From Crotalaria pallida (taxonomy: Eukaryota; Streptophyta; Magnoliopsida; Fabales; Fabaceae): 64,000 nt of DNA. The stretch lies in contig CM075653.1 of assembly GCA_037953625.1 (NCBI GenBank), positions 2,666,001-2,730,000 of the forward strand. The letters are read 5' to 3'. Shown one piece after another: positions 1 to 11,182 of this stretch (position 1 is the stretch's first letter; each line of letters opens with the position of its first letter). The notes below the pieces were generated by a model. It was not told the origin of the DNA. It was given only the letters and a program-made list of their open reading frames with translations, and did not search any database. Both the position numbers and the translations under genes were made by a program.

Positions 1-418
1 ATACGAAAATATATTTTATTTGGACTGTGGTCCAATAGAAAACCTCAGAAATGTATTTCTGTTTTCAAAATAATATACACTTGAGTCAAAAGGTCATTTA
101 ATGCATTAAAATCACACATTTACACTTAAAACTCAAAAATTCGTTCAGTACTGTAGCAGTGATAAAATTTCGAAAACTCCAAAATAAAAATCAAAACTTT
201 AATTTTCATAATCTACGTTTCGATACGATCGTTTTGACATATCATTTGTAATTTTTCGACATACGGTTTAAAAGATATAAATTTTTGAAGTTATAGTTCT
301 ATAACCCAAAAATTTCACTTTTTGTCAAAACCTTAGTTAAAATCATTCCAATAGAATTTTTCTTAATAAAAATATTTGTTAAATATTTGTTAAATTGGAT
401 AAAATTGCGGGTCTCACA
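1..418 (+). mobile_element. 3' end of an LTR retrotransposon nested in the Tekay 5' LTR
   Basis: This AT-rich stretch does not match the corresponding part of the 3' LTR of the element that follows. It ends in GCGGGTCTCACA, a typical LTR 3' terminus ending in CA. The next bases, CTTTG (419-423), continue the host LTR, and the undisturbed 3' LTR has the same CTTTG at 7466-7470, so CTTTG would be the 5-bp target duplication. The left part lies outside the window, so the family is unknown. An illegitimate deletion junction is the alternative. Confidence 0.5.
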
Positions 419-1971
419 CTTTGTGAGGCACAAAGAATCTAGGGTTAAGGCTAGCTTTTGGGTTAAGATTCATCCCACTCTCTCCTTGATTTAAGGTAAG
501 GGGGTGTGTGTTACCTTGTTTTAGGGACTTGTTTCTAGCTAGTACATAGTGATGTGCTAAGATTATGTGTGTAGATTTAAGATAGGAACCTTAGGAAATA
601 GTGAGTAATTAAATTGCTATGATTATACCATGTATGAACCCTAAGTATAAATGCTTGATATATTTGAAACAGTGTGAATAAATATTGAAAGACATGAGTA
701 GGTGGATGACTAATTGTGATACATGAATGAATTTGGATAAGTGCTAATTGGTGTTGATGACTAAATGTATGGTATGTATTGTGTTGGCTATGTTGGTTGC
801 TATTTTTGATTGAAAAAGAATATAAGGTCAATTTGGGAAAGTATAATTTTAAGGAAATAAAAAGGAATTGATGGTTGAATTGATCATTGGGACATTGGGA
901 CACTAGGTGTTCCTGCTAGGTGTACAAATGCCCCATTAGGGCCAAATGCCCCATCAGGCTAAAATGCCCCATTAGGTAAAAATGCCCCGTTAGGAGTCAA
1001 TGTCCCCAAATGATCAATTCAACGAAAACTAAAGTAATGGAAAATGTGAAATAGACTAAGGTATGTAAAGTAATTATGCTAAAGAATGTGATAAATATGA
1101 GTATACGATCATATGTATTAGTCCTAACGGGTGAGGCCTAGTGGGTGATAGTCCTGATGGGTGCCAAAGTCCCTAATGGGTGTACAAATGCCCTAGCAGG
1201 AGCAACCAATAATTCCTAGTGGTACAAATATATGGTAATGAATAAATGATTGATGCAAAGGCTAATGGAGGAATAAAGTTTATGTTGCAAAAGAAAGAGT
1301 AATTGAAATGTTGAATTTGCATGAGTATGTTATGGAGTAATTGAGTGAACCTATATTTGCTAAATGGCTAAGTGTGTGTGACTTGGTGGGTTATTATGTC
1401 TAATTAGAAACTGCTTCCTATTTCATGTGTAATGCTCACCCTCTTGCTATTTTTACAGGTAATGAGATTGAGCTTGCACAACCCCCGGCCTAGCAGGTGC
1501 ACTCTCCCTTACAGGGAGAGTAGTTTATGGGAGATTAGGGGTTTTTGATGTAGTCCTGGTTGTTATAGGGATATGTGTATGTTTTTATGTTTTGTATATG
1601 AAACTCAAAGTATCATTTTTGGGTTATCCAGGATTGCTTCCTTGGGAAAGGAAGTGTAATACTTTGGGAAAACTTTTATAATTCCACAACTTGATCTTTT
1701 GCTGCTACCTCTGATGTAATTATGTAGTGAAGTAGATTGTTAATACACTGTTGACGTTTAGCCCTGTTGGCTCTGAATGAAATGGATATTTATGTGTATA
1801 TGAATTGCACAGGTTTCAGAATTTAAAGTTTTGGTTTACTAAATAAACAAAGGAAACTCTGTCCGACTTGACAGAGAATTTTAGATATAAAGTAGTAATT
1901 AAAAAGAAATTTTCAACTTGCTATTTTGATTTATGGGGGTAATCAAGGGTAATTAATGATAGGGTGTTACA
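419..1971 (+). repeat. 5' LTR (3' two thirds only)
   Basis: It is nearly identical to 7466-9017 and ends in GGGTGTTACA just before the primer site. The first roughly 910 bp of the LTR, including the palindrome array seen in the 3' copy, are cut off at 418 by the nested element. Confidence 0.9.
913..1008 (+). repeat. 18-bp minisatellite inside the LTR
   Basis: A CCCC run recurs at 931, 949, 967, 985 and 1003, an exact 18-bp period, with consensus AAATGCCCCATTAGGNNN. A degenerate unit precedes it at 913. The same block is in the 3' LTR at about 7960-8055. A second, less regular group of CCTAATGGG-like units lies at 1121-1200. It is in opposite sense, so CCCGTTAGGA and TCCTAACGGG could pair in RNA. 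Confidence 0.8.
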
Positions 1972-1974
1972 TTA

Positions 1975-1987
1975 TGGTATCAGAGCA
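1975..1987 (+). promoter_or_regulatory. Primer binding site, tRNA-iMet type
   Basis: TGGTATCAGAGCA starts three bases after the LTR end. It is complementary to the 3' end of plant initiator tRNA-Met, the usual primer for Tekay-type and copia elements. Confidence 0.9.
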
Positions 1988-2148
1988 GTTTCCCTCGGCC
2001 TTTGGAGTATAAACTTACTACTCCTTTGGTTACTCACCGAGCGAGTAACTGATGTACATAGTTTAGTGTATAAGTTAAGTAATAGGATATTTGTAGTTTT
2101 ATTTAATTGTTTTATCATTAACTGGTTGCCCCTCCATTACACAACAGT

Positions 2149-5131
2149 ATGGCAGGGAGGCGGGCTGATAATGATAGAATTGCTGCAATTCTCGAAACTT
2201 TGGTTCAGTTGCAGCAGAACCAAGAACCAAGCTGAGAATCTTGCAAATCTGCAGCATAATCAAGCCCAAAACATAGCAGTAGCTGCAGTAGCTGCAGCAG
2301 CAGCATTGCAACCTCCTCCCCCACCTCCGGTCGAGATTGACTGGATGGCCCGATTTCGGAAAAATGATCCACCAAAGTTTGAGGGCGGATGTAATCCAGA
2401 TGGAGCTCAACTCTGGCTCCAAGAAGTAGAAAAGATTCTTCGTTCCTTGCAACCACCTGCCGATCAGAGAGTCTGATTGGCTGAGTTCATGTTAACTGGA
2501 GAGACTGAGCATTGGTGGGATCATCATAGGAGAGGTTTGGAAGCAGATGGACAAGCATTGACATGGGATTTATTCAAGATCCGCTTCCTGGGAAAGTATT
2601 TTCTGGAAGATGTGAGAAGGGAAAAGGATCTGTTGTTTCTGAAGCTTGAACAAGGGAGCATGAGCGTCGGCGAGTATGCGGCGCAATTTGAAGATCTAAT
2701 CAGATACTCGAGTGGCTATAAAGATGCAGAGGAGAGAGCAAAGTGTATCAAGTTCGAGTCCGGTCTCCGTGAAGACATTCGACTTGCTTTTGAGTATCAA
2801 AACATTGCTGACCTCTCTCATCTCATCAATATGACCAGTAGTTATGAGAAGGGACTCAAAAGGAAGGCGGAGGCAGATCAGAGCAGAGCAGCCCAGAGAT
2901 CAGTGGGACCCCACAGAAGCAAGGGTCTGGTGCAGAGGGCAGGGCCATATTCTAAGTCAAAAGCTGTAGTTACTGGTGGAGCAAGTCAACCAGCAGTTGC
3001 TTATGATCTTCTTCCCGCTTGTCAGCATTGTGGAAAGCGACACAAGGGATTGTGTTGGAGTCTAGATCCTTGTAGGAGGGAAGGACTCTGTTTTCATTGT
3101 GGTCAGCCGGGACACTTTGCTGCCAATTGTCCCAAGAGCCCCCTAAAGAAAGAGGTCAATGTGGCCAAGGTGCAGAAGTTAGGAGCAAGCCAGCCACTTC
3201 AGAAGGGCAAGGTATACACCATGGATGGTGAAGAAGTGACAGATGATGATGAGCTCATCCGAGGTACATGTTTTGTCAACGATATTTCCTGTGGAGTTTT
3301 GTTTGATTGTGGAGCAACACATTCCTTTATTTCTGTTGATTGCATGAAGAAGCTAGGACTTTCTTGTGTAGAAATGCCTTATAAGCTTTCTGTTTCAACT
3401 CCTACAAATTCTTCTGTGATCACGTCTCAAAGGTGTCTAAATTGTTCTCTTCGAGTGTTAGATCGAGAGTTCAAAGTGAATCTGATCTGTTTGCCGTTGA
3501 CTCGGTTAGACATTATACTTGGCATGGACTGGATGTCTCATCACCGTGTCATGATTGATTGTCATCAAAAAGCTGTTATTTTCAGTGAAGTGGATGAGGT
3601 GTCGGATGTAAGCCAGATTCCGATAGTTTGTAAATTTCCGAAAGTCTTTCCGGCAGAGATTCCCGGATTGCCTTCGAAAAGAGAAGTGGAGTTTGACATT
3701 GATCTTATGCCTGGTACTGGCCCGATTTCTAAGGCGCCTTACAGGATGGCACCTCCAGAGTTGGAAGAGTTAAAGAAGCAATTAGAGGAGTTGTTGGCTA
3801 AGGGGTTCATTAGGCCAAGTGTCTCTCCTTGGGGAGCTCCGATCCTCTTTGTCAAGAAGAAGGATGGAAGTGTCCGGATGTGCACTGATTATCGCCAGTT
3901 GAATGCGGTGACAGTGAAGAATAAATATCCACTCCCCCGCATCGATGACTTGTTGGATCAACTTAGGGGAGCAGCGGTTTTCTCAAAGATTGACCTCCGA
4001 TATGGATATCATCAGATTCGTATTCGAGAGGAGGACATTCCCAAGAATGCTTTTAGAACCCGGTATGGGCATTTCGAATATGTGGTGATGCCGTTTGGCC
4101 TCACGAATGCTCCAGCCATCTTTATGGATTATATGAACAGGATCTTCAGGCCGTACTTGGATTCCTTCGTCATAGTCTTTATTGACGACATACTCATTTA
4201 TTCCAAGAGCCCGAAGGAGCATGAAGAGCATTTGAGAACGGTGCTCCAAGTTCTCAAAGATAAGCATCTTTATACAAAGTTATCAAAATGTAGTTTTTGG
4301 TTGAAAGAAGTGCACTTTCTGGGGCATGTCATTTTTGAGAAGGGTGTTGCTGTTGACCCTTCTAAGGTGGAAGCAGTGCTTAAGTGGGAGAGACCCAAGT
4401 CTATTACCGAGATCAGAAGTTTCCTTGGTTTGGCTGGGTATTATCGGAGATTTATTGAGGGGTTTTCTAAGTTAGCTCTTCCTTTGACCACTCTTACTCG
4501 GAAAGGTGTTCCTTATGTTTGGTCCCCAGAATGTGAGAACAGCTTTCAAGAGTTGAAAAGGCGATTGACTAGTTCCCCGGTGTTGATTTTGCCGGATCCG
4601 ACTCAATCCTTTGTGGTATACTGTGACGCTTCAAAGCAAGGGTTGGGTTGTGTGTTGATGCAGCAAGGACAAGTCATATCCTATGCATCCAGGCAGTTGA
4701 GGCAGCATGAGCAGAACTATCCCACTCACGATCTTGAGTTGGCGACAGTAGTCTTTGCCTTGAAAATTTGGAGGCATTATCTTTATGGTTCGAGATTTGA
4801 AGTCTTTAGTGACCATAAAAGTCTCCGCTACCTCTTCGATCAGAAAGAATTGAATATGAGACAGAGGAGGTGGATGGAATTTCTGAAGGACTATGATTTC
4901 AGTCTCCAGTATCATCCGGGCAAGGCCAATGTAGTGGCTGATGCACTAAGTCGCAAGACTTTGCATGTCAGCAATTTGATGGTGAAGGAGATGCAGTTAA
5001 TCCAAGAGTTCAGTGACCTCAACTTGAACATGAAAGTGAAAAAGAAGAGCGTTGTTCTAGAAATGTTGCAGGTTACCAACGAGTTGATTGATCTTATTAA
5101 AGAGAGGCAAGCTGATGATGAAGAGCTATAG
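2149..5131 (+). pseudogene. Tekay gag, protease, RT and RNase H (broken polyprotein)
   Basis: The likely start is the ATG at 2149 (MAGRRADND). That frame hits a stop within about 30 codons, and the homologous gag continues in another frame, so there is a one-base frameshift near 2216-2230. A TGA at 2474-2476 interrupts gag (VRV*LAEFML, probably from CGA). Then follow a gag core, a CCHC knuckle (CFHCGQPGHFAANC, about 3088-3129), the protease active site (DCGATHSF, near 3305), RT with intact IDLR and FIDD motifs (gac-gac at 4184-4189) and RNase H starting YCDASKQG (near 4621). Translation stops at TAG 5129-5131, in frame with the integrase part. It would encode the capsid-like shell and replication enzymes, and is now non-functional. 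Confidence 0.9.
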
Positions 5132-6518
5132 AAGTTGTTGAAAGGGGCATCGGGTAATGAAGAGCCCGATTTCGTAAGAGGTTCTGATGGTATTATCCGA
5201 TTTAGGGGTCGGATATGTGTTCCCATGGACTTTGAAGTTAGAAGAGATATCTTATGGGAAGCTCATCGAACCAAGATGAATTTTCATCCAGGTACAACAA
5301 AGATGTACCAAGATTTGAAGAAGATTTATTGGTGGCCAAAGTTAAAAACTGATGTAGCCGACCATGTATCACATTGCTTGACCTGTCAGAAGGTTAAGAT
5401 AGAGCATCAAAAGCCCGGTGGTCCTCCGCGATCATTAGATATCCCAGAATGGAAGTGGGACGGCATAGCTATGGATTTTGTGACGGGCCTACCTAGAACT
5501 GCAGCAGGATGTGATGCCATATGGGTTGTTGTAGACCGTTTAAAAAAGTGTGCCCATTTTATCCCTATTCACAAGAAGTACACTTTGGAGAAGTTGACTC
5601 AGCTGTACATCAGGGACATAGTGAAGTTGCATGGTGTCCCCGCCAGTATAGTATCCGACCGTGATCCGAGATTTCTGTCTCGTTTTTGGCAGAGTCTTCA
5701 GCAGGCATTGGGAACCAAGTTGAAATTCAGTACTGCTTATCATCCACAAACAGATGGACAATCTGAGCGTACTATCCAGACACTAGAGGATTTGTTGAGA
5801 GCATGTGTTCTGGAGCAGGCTGGTAATTGGGAGCAGATATTGCCGTTAATGGAGTTTACTTATAACAATAGTTTTCACTCCAGTATCGGTATGGCACCAT
5901 TCGAGGCTCTCTACGGCAGAAAATGTAGGACGCCTCTATGTTGGTTCCAAATAGGAGAGAATTTGTTGACAGGTCCTGGTATTGTGAAAGAAACAACTGA
6001 GAAGATCACAATGATCAAGCACAAAATGAAGACTTCCCAGGATCGTCAAAAGAGTTATGCTGATAGGAGAATGAGACCTTTGGAATTTGATGTTGGGGAT
6101 CATGTTTTTCTAAGGGTGTCTCATATCACAGGAATTGGGAGGGCTATCAAATCCAAGAAATTGACTCCGAGGTTTGTTGGGCCTTATGAAATTCTAGAGA
6201 AGGTTGGTCCTGTAGCTTACAGGATTGCTTTGCCCCCTCACTTAGCAAGGCTTCATGATGTATTCCATGTCTCACAGTTGAGGAAGTACATTCATGATCC
6301 TGCTCATGTGGTTACTATGGATGATTTGTCTTTGAAGGATAATTTAACTTTCGAAGTATTGCCAGTGCAGATTGAAGATAAGCAAGTGAAATAGTTGAGA
6401 GGTAAGGAGATTGTCTTGGTAAAGGTTATATGGAGCAGAAACAATGTAGAGGAGGCTACTTGGGAGTTAGAAAGAAAAATGAAACAGTCTCATCCGCAAT
6501 TGTTCGAAGAAAACTGAA
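5132..6518 (+). pseudogene. Tekay integrase with chromodomain-like tail
   Basis: This continues the same frame after the 5129 stop. An HHCC zinc domain lies at about 5267-5395. The DDE core shows MDFVTGLP, SDRDPRF and HPQTDGQSERT, followed by the GPF/Y-type region (PRFVGPYEI) and the HDVFHVSQLRKY motif. A TAG at 6392-6394 cuts off the last about 40 codons. The frame beyond it reads LVKVIW..EEATWELE and ends at TGA 6516-6518, a chromodomain of the Tekay type. That domain targets integration to particular chromatin in chromoviruses (family knowledge). As written, the last protein lacks it. Confidence 0.88.
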
Positions 6519-6539
6519 TTTCGAGGGCGAAATTTGGGT

Positions 6540-6552
6540 AAGTGGGAGAGGA
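6540..6552 (+). promoter_or_regulatory. Polypurine tract
   Basis: AAGTGGGAGAGGA lies immediately before the 3' LTR start TGTAACATCC, as expected for plus-strand DNA priming. Confidence 0.8.
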
Positions 6553-6553
6553 T

Positions 6554-9017
6554 TGTAACATCCTCAATTTAAAACGCTTCATATAATATGAATTATGCAA
6601 GTTATTGTATTAAATTGTGATGAATTTATGAGTACTAGACAACTAAGAGCTAGGGTTTAGCATAGAAATCATAGCCAAATGGGTATAGGATGTAAGGAAA
6701 AGGTGTTAGAGTTAGAAACTATGAAAAGATGGAAAAACAGCAAAGTAATCGATTACTGTTGGTGAGTTAATCGATTACAAGCTCTCAGCCAACAATGCAC
6801 CAAAATGTTGCACTGAAGGGTAATCGATTACTTCTGGACAAGTAATCGATTACTGAGCCTCTGCTGAAAATACCAAAATTGTTGCATCAAGTTGTAATCG
6901 ATTACTTTATGGCCAAGTAATCGATTACAAGTCCTCAGGTTGGAAGTCACAAAATGTTGCATTGAAGCATTAATCGATTACCTGGCCAGGGTAATCGATT
7001 ACTTCGTGGATCTGTACAAAAAAAAAAGAAATAAAATGGGGTTGTACGTGTGGCTCCCCAACCACACAAAGGGAATCTTCCCTTTTCTCTTTAAATTAGG
7101 ACCACATATTTTCCTCCCATACAAACAAATAAAACAAAACTTTTCCTCTTTCTCATTCATTCTCTCCATCAACAAATTTCTCTCTCTTCTTTCACTCCCT
7201 CCCCCACGAGTTCCACCTTCCTCCACCAAGATCCAAGTTGAGTTCTTCTTCCTTTGCAAGCTCATCAAGCCATAAGCAAGCTTCATAGGTAAAGCTTACT
7301 TCTCCTTTCTCTCTCTATGTGCTTAATACGACTTCTCTCTCTTTTTCCTCTCCTAAAATTCGAACCCCACTCTTTTGCGTTTCCATACTCCTATGTTCTT
7401 TCTTTGTTTCATGGATTAAGGGAGATCAAGTTCTCACTTTCCTCCACTCACCTCTCTTGGGAGCTCTTTGTGAGGCACAAAGGATCTAGGGTTAAGGCTA
7501 GCTTTTGGGTTAAGATTCATCCCACTCTCTCCTTGATTTAAGGTAAGGGGGTGTGTGTTACCTTGTTTTAGGGACTTGTTTCTAGCTAGTGCATAGTGAT
7601 GTGCTAAGATTATGTGTGTAGATTTAAGATAGGAACCTTAGGAAATAGTGAGTAATTAAATTGCTATGATTATACCATGTATGAACCCTAAGTATAAATG
7701 CTTGATATATTTGAAACAGTGTGAATAAATATTGAAAGACATGAGTAGGTGGATGACTAATTGTGATACATGAATGAATTTGGATAAGTGCTAATTGGTG
7801 TTGATGACTAAATGTATGGTATGTATTTTGTTGGCTATGTTGGTTGCTATTTTTGATTGAAAAAGAATATAAGGTCAATTTGGGAAAGTATAATTTTAAG
7901 GAAATAAAAAGGAATGGATGGTTGAATTGATCATTGGGACATTGGGACACTAGGTGTTCCTGCTAGGTGTACAAATGCCCCATTAGGGCCAAATGCCCCA
8001 TCAGGCTAAAATTCCCCATTAGGTAAAAATGGCCCGTTAGGAGTCAATGTCCCCAAATGATCAATTCAACGAAAACTAAAGTAATGGAAAATGTGAAATA
8101 GACTAAGGTATGTAAAGTAATTATGCTAAAGAATGTGATAAATATGAGTATACGATCATATGTATTAGTCCTAACGGGTGAGGCCTAGTGGGTGATAGTC
8201 CTGATGGGTGCCAAAGTCCCTAATGGGTGTACAAATGCCCTAGCAGGAGCAACCAATAATTCCTAGTGATACAAATATATGGTAATGAATAAATGATTGA
8301 TGCAAAGGCTAATGGAGGAATAAAGTGTATGTTGCAAAAGAAAGAGTAATTGAAATGTTGAATTTGCATGAGTATGTTATGGAGTAATTGAGTGAACCTA
8401 TATTTGCTAAATGGCTAAGTGTGTGTGACTAGGTGGGTTATTATGTCTAATTAGAAATTGCTTCCTATTTCATGTGTAAAGCTCACCCTCTTGCTATTTT
8501 TACAGGTAATGAGATTGAGCTTGCACAACCCCCGGCCGAGCAGGTGCACTCTCCCGTACAGGGAGAGTAGTTTATAGGAGATTAGGGGTTTTTGATGTAG
8601 TCCTGGTTGTTATAGGGATATGTATATGTTTTTATGTTTTGTATATGAAACTCAAAGTATCATTTTTGGGTTATGCAGGACTGTTTCCTTGGGAAAGGAA
8701 GTGTAATACTTTGGGAAAACTTTTATAGTTCCACAACTTGATCTTTTGCTGCTACCTCTGATGTAATTATGTAGTGAAGTAGATTGTTAATACACTGTTG
8801 ACGTTTAGCCCTGTTGGCTCTGAATGAAATGGATATTTATGTGTATATGAATTGCACAGGTTTCAGAATTTAAAGTTTTGGTTTACTAAATAAACAAAGG
8901 AAACTCTGTCCGACTTGACAGAGAATTTTAGATATAAAGTAGTAATTAAAAAGAAATTTTCAACTTGCTATTTTGTATTATGGGGTAATCAAGGGTAATT
9001 AATGATAGGGTGTTACA
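6554..9017 (+). repeat. 3' LTR, full length (2464 bp)
   Basis: It runs from TGTAACATCC to GGGTGTTACA. It contains the paired-palindrome array (6745-7002), pyrimidine-rich leader-like DNA (7130-7330), the 18-bp minisatellite (about 7960-8055), and a TTTTTACAGGT stretch (about 8497) that also exists in the diverged antisense LTR at 19038-22229. I see no host gene in it. Confidence 0.92.
6745..7002 (+). repeat. Four about 75-bp units, each with two GTAATCGATTAC palindromes
   Basis: The 12-bp palindrome GTAATCGATTAC (twice TTAATCGATTAC) starts at 6745, 6767, 6820, 6842, 6894, 6917, 6970 and 6991. Within a pair the spacing is 21-23 bp, about two helical turns. Pairs repeat every 74-76 bp. The DNA between pairs (CAAAATGTTGCA-like) is also repeated. 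It lies 190-450 bp into the LTR, the usual place for U3 enhancers, so a multimeric protein binding site is plausible; this is inference. Confidence 0.9.
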
Positions 9018-9028
9018 ACCATCATGTT

Positions 9029-9153
9029 ATTTATGGTCCAGACCAATAATAATTTGACATGTATGATTAATAACTATCCATGATCTTTATTTTTTTTTAA
9101 ATTTTAATTTTATTTAAATATTTGGTAAATTTTGATTGGCCTGGACCATGAAT
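9029..9153. repeat. Short inverted-repeat element
   Basis: A 19-bp arm at 9029-9047 (ATTTATGGTCCAGACCAAT) is repeated in reverse complement with two mismatches at 9135-9153. The interior is AT-rich. It looks like a small MITE or foldback element. The family and target duplication are not clear. Confidence 0.5.
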
Positions 9154-9612
9154 GACACGGTGATCCAGGATCAACTAATAATTGCTCGTTGTTGTTGGGT
9201 GGATACCTTATCTCATCTTTCATTTTTTTTCTTTGGTTTTTTTATCATGTTATGTTAGATAGTCTTTTATTGGAAAAACTGCTAGGTTTTATCTTCTCTT
9301 ATGGGAAGAACTAAGAGGCCTAGTCTTCTTACTCGTATTCTATATTAGGGCACTCTTGGGGAAAGATCGTAGGCAAGGGAAACCTCGCCAACCCATTCTC
9401 TCGATTATAGGAAGAGGAGAAGCATATCAAAACATATTTGATTTTCATCCCCAAATAGTCCATCATAATAAAAAAAAACCCTAAATTAATTTTTACATTA
9501 AGATATAGAGGAGTAATAAAATGAGGGGAAATTAATAAGGATGTTGTGAGTAAATTATATTAGTGATAAAATTATTATTTTTATGTAAATAATCTAGGGA
9601 TTTAATTACAAA

Positions 9613-9800
9613 CCAACGGGGTTTGGTTCAGTTGGTCCAACTGAAATCTTGAAAATGAAATACAGGTGCTAGTAGTCCCGTGTTCGATTCCCACTAAAAA
9701 CAACCCGTCGGGGGAGCCAGCCACGCAGCTTACTCCAGATTAGTCTCAAGGGCTCCCTGATATTAAGGGTACTCTTGGGGATACTGGTGTTTCTGCAAAG
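9613..9800 (+). mobile_element. tRNA-derived SINE
   Basis: An RNA polymerase III A box (TGGTTCAGTTGG, 9624-9635) and B box (TGTTCGATTCC, 9681-9691) stand 57 bp apart, followed by a non-tRNA body ending near CTGCAAAGAATTTAC. Segment B lacks this block, so A was the insertion site. Short AATTACAA / AATTTACAA repeats at the edges may be the target duplication. Confidence 0.75.
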
Positions 9801-9996
9801 AATTTACAATTAACATTTATACCTAATTGACGTGACGTCAAAATACATGTGCCTTTTTTTATTGAGTTACCTAAAAAGATACAACACCCTTTTTTTCCCG
9901 AAGAGTAGTGAGGAAAAATCTAAAAAAGACAGATTTAAAAAAAAAATCATGTATGGACTCGGCATGTTTTTTTTTTCTTGAATTATTCGTCGAATC

Positions 9997-10001
<5 letters not shown>

Positions 10002-10040
<39 letters not shown>
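10002..10040. repeat. (TA)n microsatellite
   Basis: About 19 uninterrupted TA units. Segment B lacks this run at the same place. Confidence 0.95.
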
Positions 10041-10044
<4 letters not shown>

Positions 10045-10665
10045 ATTCAAATTCCGTTGTGAATTTTTTAAATTAAATCAAAAGTTTGATAATTTAATAT
10101 CATGATCACGTTATAAATTGAAACCATTTGAGGTTAAAAATTTAAACTTCCATTGCTATAAACTCAGAAGAATTATATTGTCGCCATCTTCGTTGGTAGG
10201 CATTTTCTAAACAAATAAATAAACATTTTATTAGACAAGTACTACTGCATTGCTTTAGTACATTTTATTAAACAAATAATATATTATTTTTTTTATAAGA
10301 AACAAATAATATATTATTGATGGGTGAATGAACACATGACATTTAACAGAGAGATATAGAATCAGTCTTTCATCTGTTTAACACATACCTTTAACTAGTA
10401 GAAAATTAGAAACATGGATGAACACAAGCATTCAATTGAAGAGAGATGGAGAATCAATAATCCTAGTTCTAGAGCATGACTTACAAAGATCGAGAAGCAT
10501 TTGGCGGGACAATGATTGGTTGCAAGATAGGACAGCTGTTACAATTTGATTGGTGTAAGGAGATAAACTCTCTCCTTTTAAGCGGAGAAACACTTTGCTG
10601 ATATTCATGGTGAGTCTTTTTAACTTATGCACGAGGTGTAAACAGGGTGTTCGTTTTTTTAGCTA

Positions 10666-11182
10666 GGCTTAAATATTTTTATATTCTTTATCTTAAAAAA
10701 AAATTAAATTTAGTCTTCTGTGTTTTTACCATATGCTAATTCTATTCGTCTGTCATGACAGTTTTAGAATTTCACTGAAATATATTGATTTCATTGGAAT
10801 TTCCTTTTTCGATCAACAGAATCTATATTTTGTTGCCAGAATTTGTAATTTTAAAATAAGAAAGGTAAAAATGTGGATGAAATTTTATTCCAAAAAAAGT
10901 GGAACAACTTTACCGATTAAAGTATCAAACACATTGTAAAATGCAGATTCTGGCAAGAAAATGCAGATATCTGCATGAAAATGCAGATATTGATCGGCGA
11001 CCGAAGGAAAGAATCTTTGACAAAATCAGTATATTCTGATGAAAATATAACATTATTATTATTGCAAAAGGATGAAATTGACCAACATCAGGAATATAGA
11101 GAACTAAATTGACTCTTTTTATAAAACAAATGACCAAATTGAAACATAAAAATAAGAAAAAACACTAAAAGAATATTTAAGC
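10666..11182. mobile_element. MULE-type MITE, copy shared by segments A and B
   Basis: Its termini are GGCTTAAATAT and ATATTTAAGC with long imperfect inverted arms, and T-rich flanks. The orthologous copy in segment B is at 44801-45299, so this insertion predates the A/B duplication. It belongs with the other GGCTTA..TAAGCC elements in the window (43832 and 59190). Confidence 0.6.

Larger units (their letters stand above)
419..9017 (+). mobile_element. Ty3/gypsy retrotransposon, Tekay/Del-like chromovirus, 5' LTR truncated
   Basis: The order is LTR, iMet primer site, gag with a CCHC knuckle, protease, RT, RNase H, integrase, a chromodomain-like tail, polypurine tract, LTR. That order and the C-terminal VLVKVIW / EEATWE motif match the Tekay branch of plant chromoviruses. 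The surviving parts of the two LTRs (419-1971 and 7466-9017) differ at about 20 positions by eye, or about 1.4 %, so insertion was fairly recent. All reading frames are broken by stops. The right flank ACCAT (9018-9022) is the expected target duplication, but its left partner is outside the window. Confidence 0.9.

Noticed and set aside
577..903. 108-codon minus-strand frame, repeated at 7624-7950
   Set aside because: It is antisense to both LTR copies, has no protein family and persists only because the LTRs are nearly identical.
6745..7002. CRISPR-like array
   Set aside because: The repeats are short palindromes inside degenerate 75-bp units of a plant LTR; there are no unique spacers and no cas genes, and this is plant DNA.
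9908..10105. Small frame with alternating Tyr-Ile run
   Set aside because: It is only a translation of the (TA)n microsatellite.
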